A DNA stretch of 64,000 bases from the NCBI GenBank assembly GCA_947650285.1, contig CANTFL010001204.1, positions 124,001 through 188,000 on the forward strand, written 5' to 3'. A model generated the notes under the pieces. The model did no database searches and was not told the origin of the DNA. It worked only from the letters and a program-made list of their open reading frames with translations. Made by a program: the position numbers and the translations under genes. Source of the DNA: Hyaloperonospora brassicae. Its lineage: Eukaryota > Oomycota > Peronosporomycetes > Peronosporales > Peronosporaceae. Every line of letters starts with the position of its first letter. The stretch's first letter is position 1. Below, piece after piece: positions 20,980-34,900 of this stretch.

Positions 20980-21828
20980 TTAAACATTTGAAGACCTCTT
21001 TAAACTCTGTTGCCGCACGAACGCTGTTCCCAGTTCCACGAATGCCCTTTGCGAACCGCTGCGGTCCAGCTTCGGACCAAGAAGCAGCTTGTCAAACTCG
21101 TCAGCACTGTAGTATCTCGATACGACGGAGGCCATGACCTTCCTGGCGTTCTCTCTTTCCATAAACAGTACGAACTTGCACCACGCGTTCAACTCTGGAC
21201 GCTCAAAGATGTTCAGGCCTGGCTCGTGCAGCTTGAGCAGCTCGAAAACGGCATCTGCGGAATGCTTAGCATCGCGCCACTTTTCTCGCTGCTCCCTCGC
21301 CAATCGGGTCCCGATTTGGTCGCTCTTTTCGATAAGCGCTTCACTCTTTCTGGCGAGTACCAGATCCGTGTACGTCCACGAGAGCACAAGCGCAGCGGAA
21401 ACCTTGTTGTTCGGATGGTGCTTGTTGAAAATATCCACGAAGTTGATCCAAGTGTAGAAGTGTGGACTGAGCAGAGATTCATCCAGTCCAGCGTTGAGCT
21501 TCAACCGCAGAAAAACGTCATAGACGGTTTGTTTGCTCCGGAGCCACTGTCGAACTCGAAAGCTGTTGGCGATCTCGACGCGCGACCGCTCCAAAAGATT
21601 CTTGAGCGATGACGCAATCGACAGAGGAGAGATATTTGCTCTTTCATCGGGTTGGTCACCACCGCTCATGAAGCTCTTGGACACACCTTTGGGTTCAGTC
21701 GCTGTCCCCGATGCAACATCAGAGGTCGCCCTTGTGGACGGTACCCTTTCCGTCACAGCCCTTGTCGGTGCCAGCACAGCAGCCAACATCGTGAGTGCAC
21801 ATAGTGCTACGATATGTGGGCAACGCAT
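20980..21828 (-). CDS. Secreted WY-fold effector candidate 1 (RXLR-like, no RXLR)
   Basis: 282 residues, one exon. Residues 1-24 form a clear signal peptide (hydrophobic ALTMLAAVLA, likely cut after TRA). There is no RXLR, but DQPDER at 58-63 resembles the dEER motif that follows RXLR in Peronosporales effectors. The body is helical with two WY-type units: first Trp127 and Tyr153, second Trp216 and Tyr239/240. Each is preceded by an L-rich helix (VYDVFLRLKL, AVFELLKL), as in LWY tandem arrays. Such proteins are secreted from haustoria or hyphae and act inside plant cells; the target here is unknown. An initiator-like TCATTCC lies about 25 nt before the ATG and supports this start. The gene stands alone in gene-poor DNA. 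Confidence 0.85.
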   Translation of the reverse strand: MRCPHIVALCALTMLAAVLAPTRAVTERVPSTRATSDVASGTATEPKGVSKSFMSGGDQPDERANISPLSIASSLKNLLERSRVEIANSFRVRQWLRSKQTVYDVFLRLKLNAGLDESLLSPHFYTWINFVDIFNKHHPNNKVSAALVLSWTYTDLVLARKSEALIEKSDQIGTRLAREQREKWRDAKHSADAVFELLKLHEPGLNIFERPELNAWCKFVLFMERENARKVMASVVSRYYSADEFDKLLLGPKLDRSGSQRAFVELGTAFVRQQSLKRSSNV

Positions 21829-21846
21829 GCTTGAGCAGAAGGCGAT

Positions 21847-21862
21847 GGATTGGGGAATGACA
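21847..21862 (-). promoter_or_regulatory. Oomycete initiator-like element of effector 1
   Basis: The minus strand reads TGTCATTCCCCAATCC, close to the oomycete core promoter (TCAYTYY followed by an A/T-rich flank), 19-34 nt upstream of the ATG at 21828. This spacing is usual for oomycete genes, which have short 5' leaders. Confidence 0.55.
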
Positions 21863-24800
21863 AGGACCTGAGTTGATCGACTGCCTCTCCGGGAACCAAT
21901 GGATCAGCATAGAGCGTTTGCGACGATAGCACCGCGTCTGGCAGAACGCACATCATGTTACTTACGTCCGCACGGAACTCAGCTGGCCAACGCATAGCAA
22001 GTACGATCTCAAGACGAAGCGGAGGGCTCGGCTGTCCGACTTGTTGCAACATGTATGGGGTCGAATATGGGGACGTCTCCAGAGGGTGTGAGCTACAGGT
22101 GCATGCGGGTCACCGGCTCTGAATCATCTTTTCAACAAACAGGACGACGGCGACTCGACTGTTTTCACTCATATCAGGCAGAGGGTTCGCAGATAGTAAT
22201 CTGCGGATCAACTCACTCGTTTTGATGGTGTGAATAGGAAAGACGACGGCCGCCTCGGACCGCCATTCCGTAACCCTTTTTATCCAGACACATGCTCTGG
22301 TAGCCATATAGCTAGCGTGCGCTTGTCTTTGCTTCACGTACACGGCTTTTTTCAGCGGTCCGTGAGCTCTCTGTCACGAATCTCGATCCTCACAGCGTTT
22401 ACACGTCGATTAGTCGGCACCAGGAGTACCTCCGAAGAGCGACAAGTTCACTTGCAAAGCCTACTTCCAGAAAGCTGGACAAAAGTAATACGTGCTGGCT
22501 CGAAGAGGGGAACTTGATCGTCATGATCCGGGCAGCTGTGCGATAGGGGGAACACTACGCATCCTCCTCGGTCCACATATGATACAATCGCTCTCGGCTC
22601 AGTCTCCCGTAGCCTGTTCGTCGTTTCCCATTCACTAATTGCAACATGCACGTGCTTTACCTCCCTTACCACGTAGCACCACGTGTACATTGACAGAGCA
22701 GCTCGCCTCAGTGTCGGATCTCTTTGCTTAGCCCATGAGAAATACAGTCTGGCACGCATATGCATAAAAAAGAAGCACGTTGACCGATTTCCCATACCAA
22801 CGTGCCTACTCATGCAGGATCGACAGATATTGTCCAGTAACAACGGTAGCGCTCACGCTCATCAGTGTCGAGGCGCTCTCGACAACGAGTACGACTTCAC
22901 ACAAGACGCAATCTTTAGTCGCACTGGCTACGAACTGGTATACGAGGGCATGGGACGAGCGCTACAGGACTTGCCAGCAGGACCAGTCCATGCGCATGAG
23001 CGCCCATCCTGAGGCGTGGCTTTGCAAGTGTTAAGGGATTCCAGAGTCGAGACGAACACGTGCGCAGGCTTTCAGTTACCGCACTGACGTATGTTCTCGG
23101 TCGGGTACCCCACGCTGGAAGGATCTCCTTCGACAATGAGCAAAAGGTCGCCACGTCTTCCGAGCCAGTTATGTCCGAAGGCTGCAGTTCAATCTGTCCA
23201 ATCTGCGTGACGTGATATGATGGATGACTGTCGTTGGACCGGCTGATGACGACTTTTCCAGATTTGAAAACGTCGAGCTGAGCTAGATATTGTTGAATGA
23301 GCGCAATTTAGGACTGACCAAGTGACGGCTAGAAATAGGAGAAGAACGTAGCACTCGGCTCTTCTCTTTCCATCGATCTGCCTCATCCGTCGAAAAAAAC
23401 AAAAAACTCATAAATGTATTCGTCTATTTATTCACTCGCTGCAGCAATTGAGGTTGTTTCTTTACTCCCAAAAGTATGCAACGAAACTCAAGAAAGCGAA
23501 TCTTCTAGCGCTACAATTCAATTCAACGTGGGTGCAAACTGAAGGTCAGAGAGTAGCGGCGAATGGGTCTGGTGAAGTAGAAGTGCCGGCGATCAAATCT
23601 TGCGGCAAGCTGCTCAACTACTATACAGTATACATGTACTCGTTGCGCGAAAACGTGCACGCCATGGTGATGCACAGTGGTCATTCAGTAGGAGTTTGCT
23701 GGAGACAGACACGAAACTGCTATACTACGTGAGCAGTTTATATTGCATGGCGAGCGATTCTCAGCTTGACAAAGGTAAGCTTGGGAGGCTTCATGCCCAG
23801 CGTCTAGCTGGATTGACGTTACAATACTATTGTCCCAGTAATGTGGTGCGTGAAAGGCATATTGCTCAAGAAGATAAGACACGCGAAGCGCGTGGAAAGA
23901 GGACCGGTAGTGTCTACGCACCACTCAAGGTACAGAGACACCATCATGATAGTCAAACTTCAATAGAGTCTGTCAGATGTGCTGCAAGTGGTTGACCATG
24001 ACTTGAAGACGCTTTGTGCAGGGGTTCTGCGCCATTGGGCAGGTGATGCAATGATATCGTATAGAGAGCATCACAAAACAATACCACTTGTGGTGAACGT
24101 GAACAGTGCTGACGTGGTCTGGAAGAAGTGCGCATTTGTGTGTGACAGCTCCTTGAAGAACTCCAGTATCTGCATGATGCACATATGGCCACCAAGGCTT
24201 CAAGCCAGAGGACACTCACTGCAATAGGACAGCACATACAAACTCATCCTTCAATGTCGCGCGATTTTTGTCAGCCGACAACAAGAAGCCAAGCTGACGT
24301 TCTTTCGTGGTGAGACATCTCTTGCTACATTGTAGATCGTCTCAATCGGTCGCATAGTGCTACGGCTATTGGTGCTGTGGCTATTGGCAAAATCCTACAC
24401 ATACCTTTGAGGTGGTAGGATGTGAGCAAGCAAGACCTGATGCTTCCGATTCTCCATCTTTCTTGTGCGTTGCCGCTTCTTGTGCAAAGGGCAACAGTAA
24501 CATGGCCTTCTTGTTGCGCATGGTCAATAGCTACTGTCTTTGCGAGTTCCAGTAGAGCTCGACAAGTTGCACTGGTGGTGCAGGACTGTGCAGTATCACG
24601 TGATTATTAGACGAGACGAAAGTGTGATAAGTAAGTCAAAGAAGGCTGCAGACACACTGGTCGTTTCCTCTACGAAACGGATAGTGATAACGAGATGCGT
24701 GAAGTATGGTATCGACATCGTATGTGGCCGAATAAAAAGCCACCATTACGATTTTTAACGAAGATGTCGACGAATAAGCTCTATCTAGTGCGCGCCCAGT

Positions 24801-27800
24801 TGTCATAGGTGGTCTAGTCCAGAGGATTCGAATCATGTTTTGGATATACGGTACCCGTTCCCGTTGGCGCTGAGGTAGTGTTAAGGAGGTTGGCACGGTT
24901 TATATACGTTGTAAGGTTTGCGAGCCACAGTGTTGCCGTGACTGTTATGAAGCGAACAACTTGAGTGGTGGTGTGAAAGTCCTGATCAATAGGATGTGAA
25001 GAAAGATGGACGTGGATGGTATTGCTTGTGCAACATCAAGAAGGTGCGATCAACACACTTGGCAGGTACAAAGATCGTCTCATGGCTAGCACCGGAGATG
25101 TAGGCTACTACTATTTCGATCGTCACGATAGCTTTCGATCTTGGAATAGGCAAAAGATTTAATTTGTGGTAGACATGATGAATGCCTTACGTTCAGTGTC
25201 GGAAACAGGCTATTACACATTGCAGATACTAAGGTCACCTTAGACTTAGTTCCACAGCGTCCAGAGCCTGGACACTCGACTGTGCATCCAAGCCAACAGA
25301 TTGTTGTAACTGTGCTAGCAGCCACCGACGCCTGCTTCGCCGATCAGTAGTTCAACTTGGAAATTCGTTACTCTCCGCAAGTGCATCGAAGCTGCAAACT
25401 CGTGGCTCCCGTCATTCGTCGTCTCTGTTTCGATCATGTGACGCTCTGTGTATGCTATTAGCCCACTTCTTGTATTGAGTTCTCAAACGTGCTCGCACCG
25501 TGAGAGGCGATTACTGTCTGCAAATCGAAGACCCAGACTCGTGATGACACGCTCTGGACTACAGACGTTCGTACTCTCACCCTTGCATCGCTAGCGTAGC
25601 AGACTAAGGATGCACTCCTCGACGTCCACACTTTTTCATTGATTGAATCACAATAGAAGCTAGTTTCAAGCAAAAAACGCCCATGCACCGTTTTCAAGCT
25701 CGGTAGTAGCCACTTGCTTCTACCGGATTTACGCATGGCCTGTCACGAGAAGTGACACGGACGACGCTGTAGTAGGCTGCCCGAACAGCAACTTCCGACC
25801 ACCGCTCGTACATCTCAAGTCTGTGACCTAGCGCTCATACGGACCGATCGATGCTGTCGACACTGACCTTTTTCTGGACGACACGAGACGCCTAGCAGCT
25901 TACCATTTGACTCAGTATCGTTTATCCATCAGTCAGGAACGCCCAGTCTACATGGCCGTACAACACAGTTGACAAAGACGGGATAGAACGTTGGCCTCAC
26001 GTCTATGTTTGGCTCGCAGTCCCACATAATATTTTACTTGCGGAAACGGCGTTACGCCAAGCTCATTGTAATGGACCGCTAAGCTGTAAACATTTATGGT
26101 CCGCTCGATTGGTTTTCTTCGGCTCTCCGATGACCAATAGAAGAGTCTGTTTGTCAGGCGCAACAGTGTGGAGACGAAGAATGCGCTGTCGGATCGGCAA
26201 CTCAAGCGGGGATAGTGGCTCAGGTGGAATGGACGACAGTTCCACAGATTAGCTGAGTACTTGCAGATCACCTAGCTAGCAATTGCTCTTTTCAATGGCG
26301 CGGTGTTGTTGGGCTCAGCAATGCTGAAATTACAAGAATCGCACACGAAGGAGAAGAAACCGAATAGCTGGAACTCATTAAACTCCGGCTGCAATAGCAA
26401 ACCCCAATGTTTCTGGTCCGGATAGGGCGTAGGTACGTGTATTCGCTATCTGTGCTTTCTAAGATAACATAAGGGTGTCGAGCCTTTCAATTTTGTCACT
26501 CAACAATGTCAATAGAGCAATAAATTGTCATCTTGTTCACATCCCATGGTATCAATGTAGCGCCGACTGGTACAGCCTACATACTTCGCATACGCAGCAC
26601 CCGAGCATATATGTGTGATGTGCATCAATCAGTGCAGAATATCAACAGTAGGTTAGCACTGTCTCGAAATAAAAGCTCACGGCAAGCCAAATTCGCATGC
26701 TGTCGCGGGATATCGCTTGAAAACGAGTGTGTAGCGTCTCCTCACGGAGCCTTCTCTCCTCAAGTCGCATTGAAGCAAACGAAATGCGTTTGAGTCAGCT
26801 AGAGCCAGGCTAATGAAGTCTTAGTTTAGTGCTATCCGCCAACGTCCTAGTCAACGGCTCGATTGTCGTGACCGCAAGTTACGCATCACGGACAGGAGCA
26901 ATCGCATTAGGCACTAGGCTCTAGGCGCTCTTCTGCTGCGAGTGTAGGACATGTATGCTGACCAAACAAGCTTGCACTTGCAACAACGTGCTGTATGGAA
27001 AGCTCGGGTCAGAATGTCGGACCAAGGAGAGGTAAGTGGTGGTTGGGCTCAGCACGTGCCGATACTTTTACTGGTCCAATTGCGACCGCAGCTGCATAGG
27101 ATATTCCATCCACGAATGATCGATGGGTGCTACAACGAACTGGTAGAGATAGATCACGATACCAAAGCGTATACGTGTCCAAAGCTTCGAGGACGCACTT
27201 GCTTGCTCGACCGCTGCGATATAGTCGGTGGAAAGTCGTAAAACAAAGCAATCCTGTACTGATTAACGCTTGTAGCTCTTTGCTGCTAATGAGCAGCACA
27301 AAAGGACAATTGATACGGGAGTCGATCGGTACATGCAAAAAAGTGCAGAATGTCACACCCACTTTGCGAAGGTTTCAGCTCATCATTGAAAATGTAGGCA
27401 TCACGGCCGAAGTGTAAATGATCGTGTGAAAGTTACGCTGGTATGATCGTAGTTGCAAAACGTTGATGGCGACCGCACAGTGCTATATGAGGGAAGACAT
27501 CTCTGTGAAGTCTTCGATGACAATGTCGAATCAGAAGGGGTCAATACGTCGAGCAGTAGTCCTGAGTAGGCGGACCATCGGGCGCCTTTGTTGTGAAACT
27601 GCGCGGAGGTTGGCGATGGATCTGGCCATTGCAGTTGAGACCACGAAACATATGCGCGTCAATTGCCTAGCCCGTGCACATGAAACGGATAGCAAAAACC
27701 ATCGGTCTGATGAGACAATTCTGTCCAGCAGTAAGTTGTATGGATGGAGAGTGCTTGGACGATAAACTGGGGGGGTTGCGATGCGCCTAAAGCCCTCATA

Positions 27801-28905
27801 GATAGCGAGCGATGGACCATAGATCCACGTAAAACCAGTATTTGATTTGGCTGTATCGTTGTGGCTTCTACCATGTCAGGAGTCAAAACATGGCAATGCC
27901 GACAGTTTGTGATGGCAATGCGAATAGTGGCGTATTGTTTGCATACAAACGGGGATGTGACCAAGATCGATGCTGACGGACGGATGAAGCAGTCATGGAG
28001 ATCGCGGCTTTTCAACATGATCACAACGTCACTTCCGGCAGTCTGTCATGAGATGTCGAACGGAAGCTCACAATCAGCTTTGCGCGATACTGGCGACTTC
28101 TACCTACTGTAAGTACATGCACCTGTTGGTGGGGCTGAAAGGAGGCAGTCTTGCCTCTATTTCGGCCGAATGCTGCTGCGCGTGATACGTAGTCCTGCTA
28201 GAGGAGAATCATTAGAGGAAACACTGGAGTCGACCGCAATATAAACATGTTTTGGAAGTGACGGAAAGCTCTGTGCGGTATCGAATGCGCTTATTGCGAT
28301 GTGCGAACTACTGCACATGTCATTGGTGTCCCTGTATTGTGCAGCGTCTGACAGGTGGTGTGGATACAGGAAGGCGCGGATCGTGTCATTGTAGCTTGCG
28401 TTCATGGTGTACATTTAGTCACTTCATTCCGCCGACATTGAGCGTAACCGACGGTTGCGTACCAGTGAGTGACATTGATGTAGTCGATAGTATAGCGCTA
28501 GTGCGCAAGTAGGTCTTCGACAAAGCACTGCTGTCGTGAGCAGCACGCACCTGTACATGGTGTTACCTTCACAGAATCCAGGTGTCTGAAAGCCATACCC
28601 ATCCAAGACGCATTCATTTGGCTTGCATGCTAACCAAGCATACTAACTGATCGAACCAAGCGCTAAAACTCGACCAGCACATCGTTGTCAAGTTAGTGTC
28701 TCATAACCACAATGCACATGACTTGCCGACGTCAAGTTACATTGTCGCCTCGTGACTTGCAGAGCCACGCGGGTACCAAAATTGTCATTCTACAACACAT
28801 CCGGCACACATTGTCGCTCAACCTCAACCAACGCAGACTCGACGATCGCAAGAAGTTCTCCCCTGACCTTGATACCGCCATGCTTGCATCATCGCCCATA
28901 TTCCT
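21863..28905. other. Seven-kilobase stretch with no gene I can name
   Basis: No open frame here has a recognisable motif, and none exceeds about 130 codons. Parts of the plus strand (around 22700-24250 and 27100-28500) give runs of plausible peptide text in alternating frames, which could be a decayed gene or transposon, but both strands look about equally coding-like. No LTR, terminal repeat or tRNA was seen. Confidence 0.4.
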
Positions 28906-31900
28906 TCAGTACAGAGCGCGGTGAGGCTTACGCTTCTGACTCTTTCCTCCCGTTGGTCCGTTGGAATCGTTCTCACTTGACACTCTGATGAGAGCTCGGC
29001 GACAACGGCGAACCATATAGATGAGAATGGCCACCAATAGTGACAGCACCAAGAAGAAGAGAATGAGTCCAAACGGTTGGGGCACCAGCTCAAGCAGCAT
29101 CAAGAGCACGTTGATGAGTGGTCCGGCAAACAACACGAGCATGAAAAAGATAGCGCCGAGCAAGAACGAGGCAAAGGCACGATAGTACTTCGGCCCCATC
29201 AATGCCTCTAACACGTAGCAGGGATTCCACATAGCAGAGAGGTGCAGGCGGTCCACAGGCTCTGGTAAAAACGGAAAGTTGTTCGGCTCGCCACGCCCTA
29301 GCCCAGCCGACCGTACGTCCGCTAGATGCTTAGGCAAGATTTCGAGCGATATCAGTAGCTCACCCGCACGCAAGCGGTCGCCCGTGCGGGAGTCACGAGT
29401 CGTCATTGTAAGCCAACTGGCATCTTCCGGGTCATCTCCCATGCCTAACCGATGCAAAAAGGAATCGACGAGCGATTTCGCATTCTCCATGCTGGCGTCC
29501 TCCTCCTCGTCAGTTTCGTTGTTACCGTCAGAGGCAAGATTTTTGCAAAGTAACGGCTCTTTGTCGATAGGTATTCCGTCTTCATCAGGGATCGAGAGCA
29601 CAACTTCGTCTGAACGAGGAGAACGCAAGCGAGGTGCAGACGTGGCGTCTTCCGTACCAGAGTACCCTGAGTAACGAGAAGGTCTTTCGTACGGCAACGT
29701 TTCACTTCCGCGGATGCGCACTGGCTTGGGTTTGGCGAACACATTTACAGCTTGTTTCGTCTTGAACGCCATCTTGAGAAACGGCGTCAGGTCCACCACT
29801 GAATCAGCAAGACAGTCATCGTAAACGACGTCGCGATCCCACATCTGAAAGTGAAGGCAACCACGATCGGCTTCCCGTTTTGGGTCCAGCGGTAGCTCAA
29901 TGTCAAATTTCATGCGCCAGTTGAACGACGCACGCCCGTGCTTCGCTCGCCAGTGTGTATCGGTAGTTTGAGACTTGTCGTCACGATTTTGGAGCCAGCA
30001 TTTTACAAACAAGTCGCTCAGATCGGTAAAGTCCCCTGCTGTCACATTCTTAGCTTTGTAGATTATCACGCGCACTTCGAATGCCTGCGAAGGTGGCAGC
30101 GAGATGTCCAGCGGCTTTGCTACTTTCATCTCAGCTCCACTCAGGATGTCCACCCACAGACGGAGGCTGCCTTGCGGAAGCGTACTGGAAGGTGCGAATA
30201 GAGAACGAACCTCCAGTGGCTTGCGGTGCTCGGGCCGGTCAATCTGACGACCGAGATTCTGCCACTTCGCGTCAAACCATCGATCCTCTAAATCGATGAG
30301 AGTTGCGCCCACAAAATCATCGCCATAGACCGTATTTTCTACGGCAGCGCCCAGTGCTTTACTCAGGCCGCTTGGAAACGTAGGTATTGCGAAAAAGTCA
30401 TAGTCCAGCACCTCCAGCTTCAACTCGGACGCGCCTGGTAGATCCGCCTTGAACTCGTACATCTTGTGGAATTTTGGCGTCAGCGTCTCCGATTGATGAT
30501 TGCTGCGGTCACTAAACACCTGCTCATGGCGTCTCCCATCGCCAAGACTCACTCGCAAGTATGGATCGCAGCTGTTATTTACGTCCTTTGGAATCAAGTT
30601 CGCCGCATCCAAGACGTAGACGCGGACAAGGTATGGCCGCGGGTTCAGAAACTGGTCCAAATCGAAAAGAGGGGTTTGGTCTCGCGTTTTCAGAATACGC
30701 ACGGTGCCTTTAAACTTCCCGACTGAACGGTAGCTCATCAAGGACTGTTCACTTGAATGGCATCCACTATGTGCTGGCATGGAACCTCGAAAAAGTGCAT
30801 AGGTCTCAAATGGAGAGTCGAGCGTATCTTCCAGCTCGCCATCAACGACATCACGCTGTTGCATGTAGTGCGGAAGTTCGTCTTCGTCGTCGTCATGTCT
30901 ACGCCAAAACGACTAGGCGAGCTCGCAGCTGCCGATATGCCCTTTTCGCGTGGTTTACATGATGTCAATGCTTCTGGCAATATACTTGACGACTGAGCGC
31001 TCAGTACTTCGGAGGGGATCGTGCCTGGGTATGTCGATAGATCGTCGCCGCAATCGACGTACGGGTTTCTCCTACGGTCGCTTTTACTACACTCGTCTTT
31101 GTACAAAGGATTCGGCTGTCCGTTCGAATACGGCATCTTTTTGCTAAGGTCTATGGAACAAACACCGATCACCGGCTTGTAGAATCCACCAAAGAGTTGG
31201 TCGTACACCGTTATGCTAAGGCGTGGTGCGAAAAGCACATCAATCGGCATTTTGACTGGAATCACAACCCGTTGCAAAAAATTTGGGTTCCGACTACTCG
31301 GCTTGGAAGATGGGTTTGTAAACTTGGGCTGGTTTGTTTTGGTCATTCCGCCAACTTCAAACTTTGCAAAGGGGGTATTGATAGGCGCAAAACCATTTGG
31401 TTGTAAGCCACGACATCCTAGACACATGATCTCGACAAAAGCATCTTCGGTAGGTGGACAAATGGACTCAGGTGGTTCTACAATGACCCCCGGTGTGTCT
31501 TTCTTGATAAGGTCGAACGATAAGAGCAGCTCACCTTGGGTATCACCAGGTTTTTCATAGCTTATGGGAAACCACTTCGGACGCGGAGCCGAATACTCGC
31601 CAATCGAACGAATCTTGGAATAATCAGACGAAGACATCTGCGGAAATTCTCCCAAACTCAGCTTCAGACCTCCGACATAGTCGTCCGCATCATATCGATC
31701 CCAGTCATAAATCTGGAGCGACACTTTGGGTAAGAACTTCTCATCCTGGGGTAGCTCCACATCGAGAACGACCGTCTCGTAGAAGCAAGGGTCTCGCGTT
31801 GACGTTCGTGTGCTAACTCGGCCTTCAGATCCGACACAGACCACCTTCACATAAGGGTCCAGCAAACCGTCGACGTCAGTAGCTGGTAAGCATTTGCCTT

Positions 31901-34900
31901 GGAAAACATGAACAAAGAGCACGTATTTCATGTACTGCACTGTCGTGCTCGCGTACTGTCGCCAACGCTGCGCAGCCTCTTCCTCGTTGCGCCTAATCTG
32001 AACCGCATCTTCTAAGCGCAGATTCATCAGAATATTACCGTTAAAGTCGTGATCATTGAGCTCGTTTAGGACCTTGTCTTCATTAAGCACGACCCACTGA
32101 GGTGGTGCCATAGTCTTAAGTGTCTCAGAGTCTTGACAAAACAGATCTTGCGCCTTAAAACGAGCGAAACAGATAGGCCGTGACTCGCTCATGGTCGGAC
32201 GGACAAGATGTACAAACACGTCAGGCACTTGGTCTAAGCTTGCGGGAAGTTCCACGTCCACGATATCGAGATACTGGTTGAAGTGGCAAATACCGGATAA
32301 ATTGTGGACTCGCGAGCTTTCTACAGTATGGCGACCCACTGAAATCTTCAACAGCATTCGCGCGTTTCGGTTCCAGTTCGTTTTGCTCGTAAAAGCAGGA
32401 ATCTCCGTCCCGTAGAATAGTGCGGCGCGCAGAGTGTACCTCTTCATCTTTGGCCTGATATCCGTGTTCAGCACTGTCCTTACGTGGGCGTTATCATTTA
32501 CTGATTGCGACCCATTCTCGGTTCGTAGCGACAGCAAAACACGTCCCCGGTACATACTGGCTTGTGCGGGGCGGTTCAACATATATTGAGAAGGGCCCGA
32601 ATTGGCATCGTACCCTACAGGGGGTCCGTACAAGTTTGCCCACACGTACTTAAATAGGTCGGGGTAACGCTGTACCTGCTTGAACGAAAACGGTGGCAGA
32701 ACGTTGGCAAGAAGCTGGTCTGTTGCGGTCATATCCCAATCCCATACAGACAAGAAGATGTTGTCGCTCATTGTCGGCAAGAGCACGGGGAACCACAGCT
32801 CTTGATTGTATGTCACTTGTAAATTCTCACTTCCCTTGACCGTCACCTTCTTCGTCTCCAGCACGTCTTGACCAGCAAAGTATGCTCGAATGTATCCATC
32901 GATTCCTCCATGCATCATCATGCTGTAGTCCATGTCGGGTAGTTCTTCAGCTCGATAAATCGTAATGACCAGGAAACTCAATGTCTGGGTCACGCGGGGA
33001 GGAACAAGGACCATGGAACTGATGTCTGCCTTTGTCTTCACCAGATGTTCGTCCGGGTCTCTATCTTCTGCAGTATTATACAGCTTCATCTTGTCTCCAG
33101 GTCCTAACACAGCAAGTGAAAGTCTACAAACAAGTCGACCGTCCATTAGCGACAGAACTTCCCAGCAAATGAGACTACAAGACTTACAAAACGTAGCCTT
33201 GAATGCAGTCACTGTTGGTTGCTCCACTTCCGACCAAAGCCACCCACTTTCGCTTGAGTTCATGATCAGGCTGGAAGTAAACGTACGGGATGTCAATCGA
33301 AAAGAAACCCACGAGATCATCGAACACTCGAGCTATCGCCGGCCGATTCGTGGACGAGCCTGGACCGTCAGCGTCGAACACCGATATCTGGACGCTTCCT
33401 TGTTGGATCGTTTCTTTGTCTAAATTTTTGAAGTCGAAGTACAAGTACTCATCGAAAACACACGAGAGCTGCTTCTGCTTCACCATAGTATGCTGCCGTT
33501 GGCCAAGGCACTCAACTGACACGACGGGATCACACAAACCATTGGCATCCATCGGCTGGAGATCACGAACTTCAATGATCCGCACTCGAATCTGATAATC
33601 ACCTGATTGGAACTGTACCTTGGACAGCTCAGTCAGCATCTTTTGACGCTCTTCTTCTTCTTTCTTTCGCTGGGATTCAGCTTCTGTTTGCTTCGCAATG
33701 ATTTCGTCATCGTCCCCATCACCGGCTGTCCCATCGTCCGTATGGTGGTCACGATTAGCACCGCCTCCTTCATTGTCGTCCCCGGCGCCATATATTTCAC
33801 TTCCCAAGCCATATAGCTCGCTTTCACTGGGAACTTCAGTGACGTTGTCAATCTCTCCTTGCTCAAAGCTGCTAACATCTTGGTCAAGGTACTTGGCTTC
33901 AATCGCAAGACAGATTTTCCCACTTCCACCGTCCGCTTCGCGGTTCAGTCTCAAGTCACTGCCAGCGTTTGTGCTCTTCGCATCTGATTGTTGCATCAGC
34001 ACCAGCCAAAACGTTTGCTTCTTGCCGAACGAGCGCTTCGTGAACTCGTCTAGATCGATGACACATCGTCCCATAAAGCTGCTCGTAAGTAGATCGCTGT
34101 CTTTCACCACCAGTTCCAAAAGCTGCTTCTTTTCGGGAGCAACCGAGAAGTAAAATCGCTGTCGCCACGTCGGATGCAGTGTCTGCTGCTGCGTCCTCGT
34201 CTGCTGTGACACGTTCTTTGTGCACGTGACAAGCACGTACGGGTCACTCGTTGCCTCAGGGCCTGTGCCATCACAAGCAGGCAGCCCAGTCGCCTTTAGG
34301 ATCGTCACGACATAGACATTTGGAGGTCGTGCGAACGGTCGAGCTTCATTTCCGTCCGCATTCGGCACTGACTCAGTAGCTGCGACACTTGCAGCATCAC
34401 TCGTCGTCTCTGCTGCCGTCTCGTCTTCTTGTGTTGCCGCAGGTTCCGCTAGTCGACTGCTCTTTGGAGACACGGGAGCTGCCAGTTTCGTGGCCGTTGG
34501 CGTCGGCGCCGTAGCAGTTTCAGTTCGAAGCGACGGCGTCGTGTACTTTGGCTCGTACGTGGCCTCAACCACCAGCTCTCCACAACCCTATGACGGATCA
34601 ACACACCGAACAATTGTCCATTGGACCATAAGAAAAGTCCAAAACAGGGAACAAGCAGAGGAGACAGAAAGAAGAAGCAAAACGGCACGTACAGCTCCTG
34701 TAGCGTCCACTAGCGTCAGTTCATGAGTCGTCTGCAGCCACAACACAGCGTCAATCAATGCTGTGACACCCACACGAACCCCTTTCCTCTCTCTTTGTCG
34801 CGTACCGTCGCCTCGGGCGTCAGCTCCTCAATCTGTAGCACGGCGCTGCCCAGCAGCACGTCCCTCCCGCGCTCGTTCATCCCAAAGACTTTCAACTTCA

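Noticed and set aside
21010..21612. 200-codon open frame on the plus strand across effector 1
   Set aside because: It is the reverse-strand shadow of the effector gene and has no motif or start context of its own.
20980..21828. RXLR motif in effector 1
   Set aside because: No Arg-X-Leu-Arg is present in the expected 30-60 residue range; only the dEER-like part is seen.
30913..31007. Single-base frameshift error in the ferlin gene
   Set aside because: A phase-correct GT-AG intron with a plausible branch site (ATTGAC) explains the frame change without damage.
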